From contig OU612068.1 of NCBI GenBank assembly GCA_914767715.1, positions 19,408,001 to 19,468,000 on the forward strand: 60,000 nucleotides of DNA, read 5' to 3'. This stretch comes from Membranipora membranacea. Lineage: Eukaryota; Bryozoa; Gymnolaemata; Cheilostomatida; Membraniporidae. The translations under genes were made by a program, and so were the position numbers. Each line of letters begins with the position of its first letter. The first letter of the stretch is position 1. Below are positions 36,691 through 48,600 of the stretch, one piece after another. Under the pieces are notes generated by a model that saw only the letters and a list, made by a program, of their open reading frames with translations, had not been told where the DNA came from and did no database searches.

Positions 36691-39600
36691 ATGGCTCAAT
36701 CCTTGTTTGACGCCATAGTAGGTAAGTTTATACATTTACTAGGATATATCATCTTCTTATACTGCAAACCGTTAATCTTGATGACCATGGATGCTTCAGC
36801 ATATCTCCTACAGACATGACAAGGGCTGAGCATTGAAAACATAGTATTTCCAAAGTGTTTTGAAGTCAAAAATATAGGGAGTAATAAAAGAATTGCTTAG
36901 CAAATATCTCGTTTGTTGCGAGAAGTTTATAGCAGACTTTCAATGCTGAAAAAGAGAACCTGTTTGACCATAGGACTGCCGCAGTTCCTGATTTTGGGCT
37001 TGGTGTTGGTGGGTCCAAAATCAGGAACTACGACAGTCCTATGTGTTTGACCCATAGAGTTATCCCTAACTCTATGGTTTGACCCAAAGAGGGTGATATC
37101 ACAGGTCTACACCAAAACCTGGGACTTTGGCAATGTTTGACTGCCCCCAACAAAACAACAAAAACTCAAGGGGGCAGTCAAACATTACCAAAGTCCCAGG
37201 TTTTGGAGTAAACCTGTGGCCGTGGGTGATATATTGTACAAACAATGGATCCCCTTCTGTCAAACCAAGGAGTTAGCGACAACTCCTTGGACTGGTCAAA
37301 CCGTTCTTATCCGTTGTCCAACACAGCAGTAAAATATGAGGTCATCTGTAAGTCTGAACCGGACAAGAAGTTAATATGGTTAGGTTGTTTAGTTTAGTTA
37401 GGTCAAGTCAGTCATGAGTAAGTCAATAAATAAGGACTATGACTTTATTTATCCATCCTTCTTCTGAATAGCTGGTAAGAGCAAGGAAACAGCTTACAAT
37501 CTGTTTCTGTCGTCCCTTTGCGCCCTCATCAATTCAATTAGAGCCAACCATTGCATCTACAATACTCTCTCTATCTATGTTTTCAAGAAATGAGTGAGTG
37601 TTTGATATGCTAACGGTTCTTACAACAGTTACTTTACTATCAAAGATGCATCAAATTAATTAAAAAAAGATGTCATATGGATTCGATAAGCACACAGTAC
37701 ACCTCGCCCAACCACCTATTTTAAAAACCCACGACATGAGAAAACATCTCATCTTCTTTTTTAGATAATAACACATACCTCACTGTACATCCGCTGCTAG
37801 AAGCACAACCTATACACGATGGTCAAAACACCCAACAACAGCAGCAACGGGCGCCACCACAGGATACAGGTTAGACAAAAGAATATTATAATTGCAGCAA
37901 CAAATGTTAAATTACAAAGCCCGCTGTAAAGTAAAAATTGCAAAATCATAGCTCTTGTAGAGAATGTGTTTTTGATTTCAGGGGGTTGCTATAAAGTCAC
38001 CGGCAATATCTTTTGTAAACTGTTAATGATTTATCACAGTTAATATTCCTGATCCTTTTTCAACATGTGAGGATTTAGTGTAGAAGTCTATTTACAGATG
38101 ATGTTGACGTTTTTCAATGTGGCAAGTGTAAGCTTCAATTCACATCGCTACCTCATTTTATGCAACATAAACAAACTTGTGTAGTGCGTGCATCCAACCA
38201 TCAGCATGTGGTGCAACAGCCACAGCAACAAATGCCACAGCAACAGGTTCAACACAACGTCTACCAACAGCAGCAGGTACGTGTACCTATCCATATTAGA
38301 ACATGCCGAGTGTTTCACAAGACTAGACTAAATAAACAAAACCTTCATCATGGATTTACCTTGCTTTTCACACCCTTTTAACACTTTCTGGGTCATTGGA
38401 AATCTTATGAATATATATATGTGGTATGGTATTCAACTATCTGATAAATCTATTTATTTGCGTTTAAAATGCTGTAGGGAACACAATATACTTCTCAAAT
38501 CGTAGATAATCGAAGATCATTTTATCATGAAATTTGGTAATCCACTGAGGCCTGAAAATTGTAGTAGGTTTATAACATCATCCTTCAACAGTAATTGGTG
38601 TTCTCCTTCCTTGTTTTCCCATTTTTCCCTTTGCCTGATCTACTCGTTGGCAGATTGCAAAGGTTATGGAATATGTACACAGACACAATATTATATTGAA
38701 GAACCAAATGCCAGATCTCAATTTGTTTTCTTGCAGCAATCAGGAATCTCACCAAATACAACATTAAACCAGTTGTCCACAAACATCGTGCTACCTGATG
38801 ATATGATGACTTTGACCCTAGACACAAGCTCGACTGGCACTCTCCATGTGGTAAATATCGGTATTCAGATAGTTTTAATTTATTTTAAAGCTCTACAAAC
38901 ACAATTAAATTGCTGGATAGGGGTGCATGATAGCAAATCCTCATTTTTTCTATACCCTAAAATGGAGAAGAGAGTTTAATCATAACTGGCAGGGGTGAAC
39001 TGGAAATCTGTGGAATCAGCATTGGGGGAATATGCCTTGCTATTTTCAGTTTGTTGTGATGTCAACTTTATCCCCATGGGGTAAATTATGGATCAGTAAT
39101 TTATAATAACTGACCCTTGTGTAATCAAATTCACTACTTAGCCGTGTCAGGTGTGCTCCACCCATGGCCTTCTCTGACTATATGAGTGCTAATGTGAGTT
39201 CAGCCATTATAGGGCCGCTCACAGTATCCTCAATGATTTTTGACACATCTGCGACGCTACATTACCTTTTGATATGCACTCGAGGGAGAGAATTAATTAC
39301 CTGGGAGTCCTAAAAGAGTGACACCCATAAGTTTACTCTGCACTCTCAGTGAAATGGTATTCTCCCGGGAATTATGGGTAGATATAGAATCGGTCGTTGT
39401 GCAATCAAGGACACCTTGTTGTGATGATGTTGGGAATAGAGCCGCCCTTTGAAGGTCTATCATTGATCGGCAAGTAAAATTCCATGTAATGGTCATAGTG
39501 TAATCAGCGATTCTATTGTCAAGGATAACAGCGGATATCCAGGAAGGGTGTGTCACATTGTGTTATGCTATATTCTTAGAATGTCATCCAAAGAGTTATT

Positions 39601-42600
39601 ATATATATTATTGTAATGTATATATAATACCTCTAAGACGGTATCCTTGTATAGGATAAGTTGAAGTGTTAGGTTTTTGGAAAAATCATATAATCCAATA
39701 AACACATTCAAATCTCAAGCCACTCAGTCATGCTCAATTTTTTTAAACTCTGATAATATAAAGTAACCTAACTTGTGGGACCTGCCGTTCACTGAACTTT
39801 AAAGTTACAGCTTCTTTAACATTCTACTCATCATATAGGCCAATTAGGTTATCGTAGCCTAATAGTTGAGTGGAAAGAGGCTTTTCACAATCAATTAATG
39901 AGGTAAATAGGAAAACTTGTAACAGCTGAATATCGATATGGCATGTACTAGCACCATGATATTCCATGTCAAACAGGCCCGGCCTAACACTTGCGTCGCC
40001 CTCCCAACACCTTCTCCCTGCAATGGAAAGTAAATTTTGTCAAAAAGAAAGAGATTGTTGTGATCAAAAGCATTAGGCTGTTGCCCATTTGATGAATAAT
40101 AACAATTCCTCCCAGACTTTCCAAAATTGACAATGTCTTATTGTTACAGCAAGGATCAGCAGTTCAGAACAACCCATTCCTCTCATCAGCTATCCAAATA
40201 GGAAATACAAATCAGAATCACACTCACACTCAGGCCCAAACCAACACCCAGTCTGTAAGCCTGCTCAATGCTACATACGATGGTAATACTGTAGCTATAT
40301 CATCATTACCTACCACAATGAGCGGACAATTCCAGATACAACCTGTGGCTATGGTACAAAGTCAGCAACATCAGAACACAGGACAGGAAACAGTATCTAA
40401 TCAACAGAATACAGGTAATCATTGGTTTTACTCTTTGTTTGGTTTTAGCAAGACTGTTGCGTTCTTAAATATCAATACAAGGTACTACAGCATTCATGAA
40501 GTGTTGGCTACTTCTGCAGTTGAAAAAACAGCGGTTGCCTATTATATTCAAATCAAGCCACTACCATGGATGTGACAGGCTGACCGGGGTTTACCTATAT
40601 AGTTTTTGAATATATATCAGTAATTACAACTGTTGTGAGCCTTAGTAATATCCATTCCATCTCCTAATCAAATCAGTATGCGCAACAAAACACACAGAAT
40701 TAGATCTTGAAAAGAGACGCTTTGCATGGCGAAAATGAGTTTTACTCCTAGCTTGTCACGGTGCCATAAATTTCATCAATACCTTTACATGAGGCCCCTT
40801 AGCTGTTTGACAACAAATTCATTGTACAGTAGTTTGTTACTTTTTTCATCCGCTGACGCTTGGGCATGCAATCCAATTTTCACCTTTGTGCCTCTCTTGT
40901 GAGTTCATTTGAAATGTGGTGTTGTTTGTCTCTATAATTTCAGTAATAAATCATGCTGGGTTGATGTTAGAAATCCCCGTGGGGGGCTCAAGCTTGTTAT
41001 ACAAGCGATAAGAGTTGGGGGCATTGAAACGTTAAAGCTCCCATGGGTGTGCTACATCTTATTGAATATCATAGAATATTATTATTCTGCTTTGTCTAAA
41101 TTTTGGCGATGGCTGGAAAATTTTATGAAAAATTCATGTCCTGTTGGGAGTAGTGTCAACCGTGGGGATGTTATGTATTTGCAGCTCCATGTTATTTATT
41201 GGGAGACTGTTATGCTGTCTCATCAATATTCAAAGTCAATCTCCTTGTGGGAACATTTAAATTTGAGGCCTTGGGCGTGTTTGATTTAGTTTATGTAACT
41301 ACCAAAGTTAGCTGACCTTCAAATATTTTGCAACGTCACGTATGTTTTAGCAGCAAATATTCCAAACCCAACTTTATCACCATATGAACACCATTTTTAT
41401 TTGCGAAATCAGCAGGGCTCTAATAGTGGTATATACTTTTTTATATACTTTAATTGGCAACCCAAGTCATCTCATTGGAAATGTTTTGCATTCAGTGCCA
41501 GAAAAAAATAGAAATAAAAAACAAAAAACAGAAAGAAAATTGAATAGAATATCATTAGCCTGATAGCCCAAAGTAGGATTTTTTCAATGAAATATTTTGT
41601 TAAATTTGAAGGTAATGGGGTGATCACAGTGCTTATGGAGGAAAACGACCAGAACCTTCTCCATATCCCGGCAAACACTCATACAGCATCCGTCAATCAG
41701 TCACAGGTTATACACATTCAGCAACCAGAGCCTGTCCTCAGACAGATAACTGATGTTACCTTACAAGAAGAACCAGCTGTCAAAACTAAGAAGAAAACTA
41801 AAAAGACAATCCCAAAACAGCCTCTCAACTGTCAGTGGTGCAAAAAGGTGATGTCAACATCCCTAGGAAAATGAATATTACCTGTTTCTGGGTGACAAAC
41901 ATCCATAGCACTAATCATGACCTAGTTAAATGCAGGTGTCATTACTATATAGCCAACTTTGTTGATTTGAAGGATGTGATAATTATAGCCTGAATTGTAA
42001 AACTAATGTTGAAAATTGTCTTCAAAATCTAAGTTAAAATCTAAGAAGCTCCTCATATAGGTGAAAATTTCAGGCTATCTCTGTAAGAATTCATTCTACA
42101 CTGTAAAGAGTAAATTGTGACAGTGTAATATTAGATGTTGCCTAATGGATTAAAAGTTATATACAACACAAATCTGGGAATGAAATCTTGTTTCAGAAAT
42201 GTCCATTAAACACAATGTAGAAGATGTGCAAAGCTTGACAAAATGGCAACTGAGTACAGGAGTATGTAAGAAAAAAAGCGGAATACAAATTAATATGAAT
42301 GAGCTTTTTTCAAACTTGAGGCAGCGCTTTGACCTTATGACGTTATGACTATATTTGCAGACATTCACTAAGACCTTTGACCTTCAGCAGCACATTAGAG
42401 CTCATACAGGAGAGAAGCCATTCCAGTGTGTCGTCTGCGGCAGAGCATTCTCTCAAAAGTCGAACGTCAAAAAACACATGGAAACTCATAAGGTTTGTGG
42501 ATTCGGCCATGATTAATTATTAGAGGATATTTAACCTGGTTTTTAAAGGGGAACTTCCTAGCATGGTGAGGGCTGGCCTTGAAATTTGAATTATAAAAGG

Positions 42601-45600
42601 TGTGGTTAATGCATACGCTGCCGGCAAAGTCAATCAAAATATCTATAATAAAATCATTAGCGGAATTTCCTAAAAGTTTTATTTTGTCCCATGGGACTGA
42701 TCTGTTGATTACTGCATCAACTGCGGAACTCAAAGCCAGCAAATCTCTACGAAAACACTAATAACCATGAAGGGCAGCAAAATGTACCAAACTTTATATA
42801 GTGACAAATGCCAGACTCATGTTCATCATCAAAAAAATAGGTGTGTCAAGGGTCCTGAAATATCAATAGATAACGTAACAAACATATATATAATAATAAT
42901 GTTATATTTATTTAAATTAAATATTTGATATTAGAAGAGGTATACACCCGAGGGTGCTGGGGGCTGGAAAAATCAACCTTGAAAGCTCACCCAATGGGAA
43001 TCGAACTCTTGCGGCACCAATCGCCTGGGAGTGAATAGCAAGCGTGCTAATCGATTGCGCCATCTCACCATCTCACCATCCCGAAAAAAAGAATGAATTG
43101 ATCGCACTAGTTAGCACGCCTGCTATTCACTCGTCTCATAGCACAGTCCACTATACCATCGCCACCCCATGCAACACAGCGCACGTGTTAGGGTTGTTGA
43201 CATCACATGGCCCATTGCTGGGACCCCTTGTAGAGAGTTTTAGCTGTCTTTATATATGTTTGTGGTCGATTGTGATGAACTCATTTATTTGCTATGTAGG
43301 TTTGGCCTCTGTCATCTAAGACTAACCCTACCCTGCCTGAGCAGCCTGCACCTCAGCTGGTAGTAGTACAGGAGAGAGATATCAGGAAGGTCAGCAAACC
43401 TTACACCAGTACGGGAGTGGCTGAAAATATCGACAACAGTAATAAAGATGATCATAGCTACCAGTCAAGTCAAGGTAGGCATATTGCATGTGATGTGTGA
43501 TACACTGATACCCTCTCCGTGGGGCCCTCGGGCGTGGAGAAAAGGCGGGGGGGGGGGGCTCAGACTACACTGGAAGTATTGTAATGTGATAAAAGTTTTT
43601 CTATGAAAAATTATATGCAAGCATTCACAAGAGTATTTTCCATTATTCTCGCATAGCAAATGTTTGAAACATTTCGCTACGTAAGAGTGCTGGATGAAAG
43701 AGCTGAAATTATGAGGTAGTCCATCCTAATGAAGGTCCATAATAATCATTTATTGTAATAACCTTATTAGGAAAGGTTTGCCCATCGCCCAGGGTTTAAA
43801 TTATTTTACATTCAAGTTCACCTCACCTGAATATATTTGCTTGCTCACATTTAGTCACCACCAAGCTAGTGAAACTAAATAAACTAAGGCTTATGTTTTT
43901 ATACTGAAGGGTACAAGTTGTAACTATTGGTTTTATTTATTTGATGGATTTTGTTATACTTATATGTTGCAGGTATTTCTAGCACAGAGAGAACTGTATC
44001 TGATGATGATATTGCGTCTATAAAATGGCACTTCTTAGTTGACAGCGCATATGTCTGTCCTTACTGCCCATCTGGTCAAACAAGGTTTGATAACTTCTAC
44101 AAGCTGCGGAGTCATCTAGTTGAACATAAAACTGAACAGGTACGTGGAAGGCAAATGGTACTAATCAATTTTTGTCAATAGCGGAAATCACATGCAGTAT
44201 TCTTGATTTTCACTGTTCAGAACTGAATATAACTGCAGATGTGAGTTTAATTTACCAATTTATTGGCTGCAAAGGTTAAATGGTCGGAAATTTATTTGAC
44301 AAAATATGAAATGGAAAAATAAAAACAAGCAGGAAAGTATCGCAATATAGAGTTACTGCAGGGTTACTGCTAGTCTAAGCCCCCAAAACTTTTACCCCCC
44401 CCCCCCCCCCCCCCCCCGGCAAGGTTACTACGTGTTAATGGTTGTTTTAGAAGTTATGCTCCCTTAACTTTACAAAGTACAGACAACTTCTTTATATATT
44501 CGCTGTCATGATGGAAAATCAAATTTCATTTTATACAAACCATGTATATTACAGGTGTATAAATGTATTCTAAGGACATGTGATAACACTTTTGTGGAGC
44601 TAGATGACTTTCTGGAGCACACACGAGACCATGAAGCAAGATCTGAGCTCACATATCGCTGTCATGTATGTAATAAACAGTTTGAGACTCTGGATGAGCT
44701 GGGAGGCCATCAGTATGTCCACTCAACAAAAGACAGTAGTGGGCTCACTGAGATGGCTAAGCGCAAGAGGAGCGACTGGTAAATATACAAACCTCTTCAC
44801 TTAAAATGTATAGCAAAATGTTTGGATACTCAATGTGGCAAAACAAATACAAACAGCTAAATTGCATTGCTAAAATGGTTGCAACAAAGAACTTACTTAA
44901 CGAGGCATTGAACCAATGATAAAATTGCTAGTTTTTTGTGCTAGGGGTAATATACAGCACATTTGTGCGATATAGTTATCATTTCGTTTCCGCTTTTTGG
45001 CTGTCCGATCCATGTCTTAGCAGCTGTATCAGTATCATTGTAGTCTTCAAATCTGTTTGAATTTCTTTTTGATAGGAGGTGGCGGTGTTTGGAATGTGGC
45101 AGGACTTACACCTCACCTGAGGCGTTAGAACAGCACATGGCTACCACTAATCATGACTTTCCCTGTCCTCACTGTGATAAAACACTCTCCAGTAACAAGC
45201 TTCTACGCAGACACTTACAAACACATGCCAATGGTAAGCCACTTACAAACACATGAGTAGGGGTGAATCTAGATGGTTAGACCGCCGGGCCTTTAGCACA
45301 AATGTTGAAGGTCCTTCGTTCGAATTCTACTGCAGACCACTGACTACTGGGGCTTGTTGGGCATCAAGGTATGCTTCGACCTGCCTACAGACGGAGGGCA
45401 ATTTGGTACAGCCCAACCGATCTCTCATCGCCCATGCTTCGGGATGAGGCATTTGATAAGACCCCGTGATTTAAATCAATTTCATTAGCAAATATAAGGT
45501 TTTATTCAATCAGAAGTTAGCCTGACTCGGCACTCCAGATTTGGTTTTTTTACATTACTTTACCAGTTGAAAAAAAAAGAAGGAAGTAAATCAGCATCTG

Positions 45601-48600
45601 CCTCACCAAGTTTCCCATTATACATATTTTGTCTTTGGTTTCTTTATGCAGAGACTTTCACCTGTGATATTTGTCACAAAAGTTTGAAGAGTGAATATTA
45701 TATGAAGATGCATAAGCTCATACACACAGGAGAGCTGCCCTTCTCATGTGAAGTCTGTGGTAAAAGATTCAACAGGAAAGATAAAGTGAACCGTCACATG
45801 CTCACTCATGACCCTGTCAAGAAATTTGTGTGTCCATTTAAAACTTTGACAGGTAAGAATTGTCATTAAATTATAGGTCTTTTAAATTTTATCTTGGTTC
45901 AAGACTCATAATTCCGTTCGGCTCCTTATGTTATCTGGGGCATGTAGATCACTGATAAATAAGGGTTTGATCCATGAAAGAGGATCATGGGATTGTATAA
46001 AACCAATATATATATAATTGCACAGTGGTTTACTTGTTTATTTTTGTATATGCTGTAAATACCTTTCTCATCCTTACTTATCTATTCATTTCCGAGGTTT
46101 GGAATTCTTATTAAATCTTTTTCATATGTTAAAGCCCATTTCCTGAAGAATGTGTAGCTATTTTGGCTCTAGCCACTTTTGCATTGATTTGTTTCATCCA
46201 CACAGGATGTGACAGATCCTTTAATCGCTCTGACAAGTTGAAGGAGCATCTGAAGAAGCATTCTGGGAAGGACACTATGAAGAAATCAGTGGTGACAACT
46301 ATCAACACATCCGCCGTGAATCAGGCAGCCAGCAATGGTTTGATAATGGTGCAGCCCACTCTAAGTATAGACACATCTACCATAGACATTTCACAGTATA
46401 AATGTAAGCACTGCAGCTGCTCCGGATTTGAGACGGTACAGCTGCACAAAACACACGAGATGCTATGTGAGAAAATCCCCAAAATGGTGAGATATTTGCA
46501 TTCTGTGCATTCTTTTCTTCTTTTTTTCGGCACTATTCGGAAAAAATTCCGCTACTGGAATGAAATAGACTGCCAATAAAAGTGTTAAAAATAAATTCAA
46601 AGCCATGATTGGGACTTTGATGGGGAACCTAATAACTCACTGTGAGGCTATCGGGAAAATGGGATTAACCCATAGATTTAAAAAACAGTATAGATAGGTC
46701 ATTGTGTGCTCCTGTCTATCCAATAATATGATACCTACTTTAGCCTCAGATCTGGGAATTTTAGCAATCTAGACCATAAGGCTGGGTGTCACATGACTGA
46801 TAGTAAAACGACCTTCCAGCCAATCATGTTCTTACAACATTGTAATTGGCTCAGAAGTCGTTTTACTCAGTATAGCCTTCTCTCATTGGACACTTTCTGA
46901 TAAGGGTAACATCATTAAAGGTAAAGTTGAGTAAAGTGGTGGACATGTCTTATTAATTGTTGCACTACTACATGTACTTTCCTCCAGTAACTACTTTCTA
47001 CATACATTCTTTTCATTCATACAAAACTAGAGCTGCCTCTACTTTGTGTCAAGTGTAAACAGGGTCCCAATGATGAAAGAAGTCTTCACTGGTAAGTTGT
47101 AACTGCTGAAGTTCTACTTATTCAATACTAGCTTATTGATAACAACCTAAATTGTAGATATAAATATGTTCTTGGCTGATTGATGTTATGAATTAAGTTC
47201 TCAACAGACCAACAAGTATCATGTTCTACTATTAGAGACTCATAAAGTTAAGAACAATAACTGTCCTACTATTGAGTGTGGTAGATCATCATGCTAGAGC
47301 AAAGGAGAGAACTAGTCAGGTCAGGTTCTTCAAATTAACAAGAGAATAGCCATTGCTGTAGTCATATGACAAGATGCATCTTATGATTATTTCAGGTTCA
47401 TCTGCCCTACCTAGATGAGGTTGCTGGTAATATGTGCCACAGATTCCCAGAAAAAATACATTGGCATTGAAGGGACAGCCACAATTTGCAGTGGTAGTGG
47501 CCCAGTGGGTATGAGGATAAGGTTGGTATAAATTTTCGCTGCATTTGAGATATGATTTATGTCTTAAAGCCAAATGTTAATCCAACAATAATGCCCTGGA
47601 TATCTAAGATGTGTGTTGCTGCTCAAACATCAAGGTCCTACTTTATTGTAAGAATCGCCACATTTAGCTTGTTAGGTGTTTTTGGTGAACAAAATGTTCT
47701 AAACTTATATTTCTCTTCGGGTTATTTAATATAGAGAGGACAGTGCTTCAATCAGAGTTGGAGGTGATCATTAGCACAGTGAGCAGACTTGCTAACATGG
47801 GCCCGAGAGATGGAACGAACAGGCTGTACCACATATATAATGATAGCCGATATCGCAACATATACAACCTGTGGGAGAGTAGCACTAAGAAACTGTCTGG
47901 CTGAAACTTATCTGGACAATTCCATGCTAATAAACATTTAAGGCCCTGAGAGAGCATTATTTAATTTTCAGAGGGCTAAGAAAAAGTTCATCGCCCTTAA
48001 AAGCAGAAGAGTTTGCTAAAATATATATTTCCTGTACCATGTTGCACTGAAATAAACAAAGTTAGTTTTCCTTTGAAATAGTTTGATGTCTTAATTTATC
48101 CAAGCCTGATGCATTATCTTTTGGGCCAAGGTACTCCCTGTTATGTTCTCTTGGGAACAGATGGGGATTATATACCAAATATGAGGTATTATCATGACAT
48201 ATGAGAGGACAACTCATCATTAATTTGGTGTTATTCATCATAAACTGCTATTCTTTTCCAGGGGAGGAGAGATGGGTTGCTCTCATGCCAATAAATGCAT
48301 CGAAACCATTTGTTACATGTCTGCGTGTACACAGAGAGCCCAACAATGAAATAGCTTCTTTCAACTGAAAATCCTGGGGCAGCACTTTTGAATTCATTGT
48401 CATATATATGTATGCTACTGCTTGTTATGACAAGTAAATTATTCAAGTAAATTATAATTCTACAGAAAATTGATTCATCAGGTGACTAAAATATAAGATA
48501 CAAGTATGTTTGTAAACAAAAATCTATCCAACAGGTGCGCTTGAAGATCAGCTTTTAATAAAACTGGCCACTGATTCACCTATCATCAACTGCACTACTT

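Noticed and set aside
45253-45447. 64-codon reading frame between ZNF341 exons 11 and 12
   Set aside because: It overlaps a tRNA-derived SINE and breaks the phase between the flanking zinc-finger exons.
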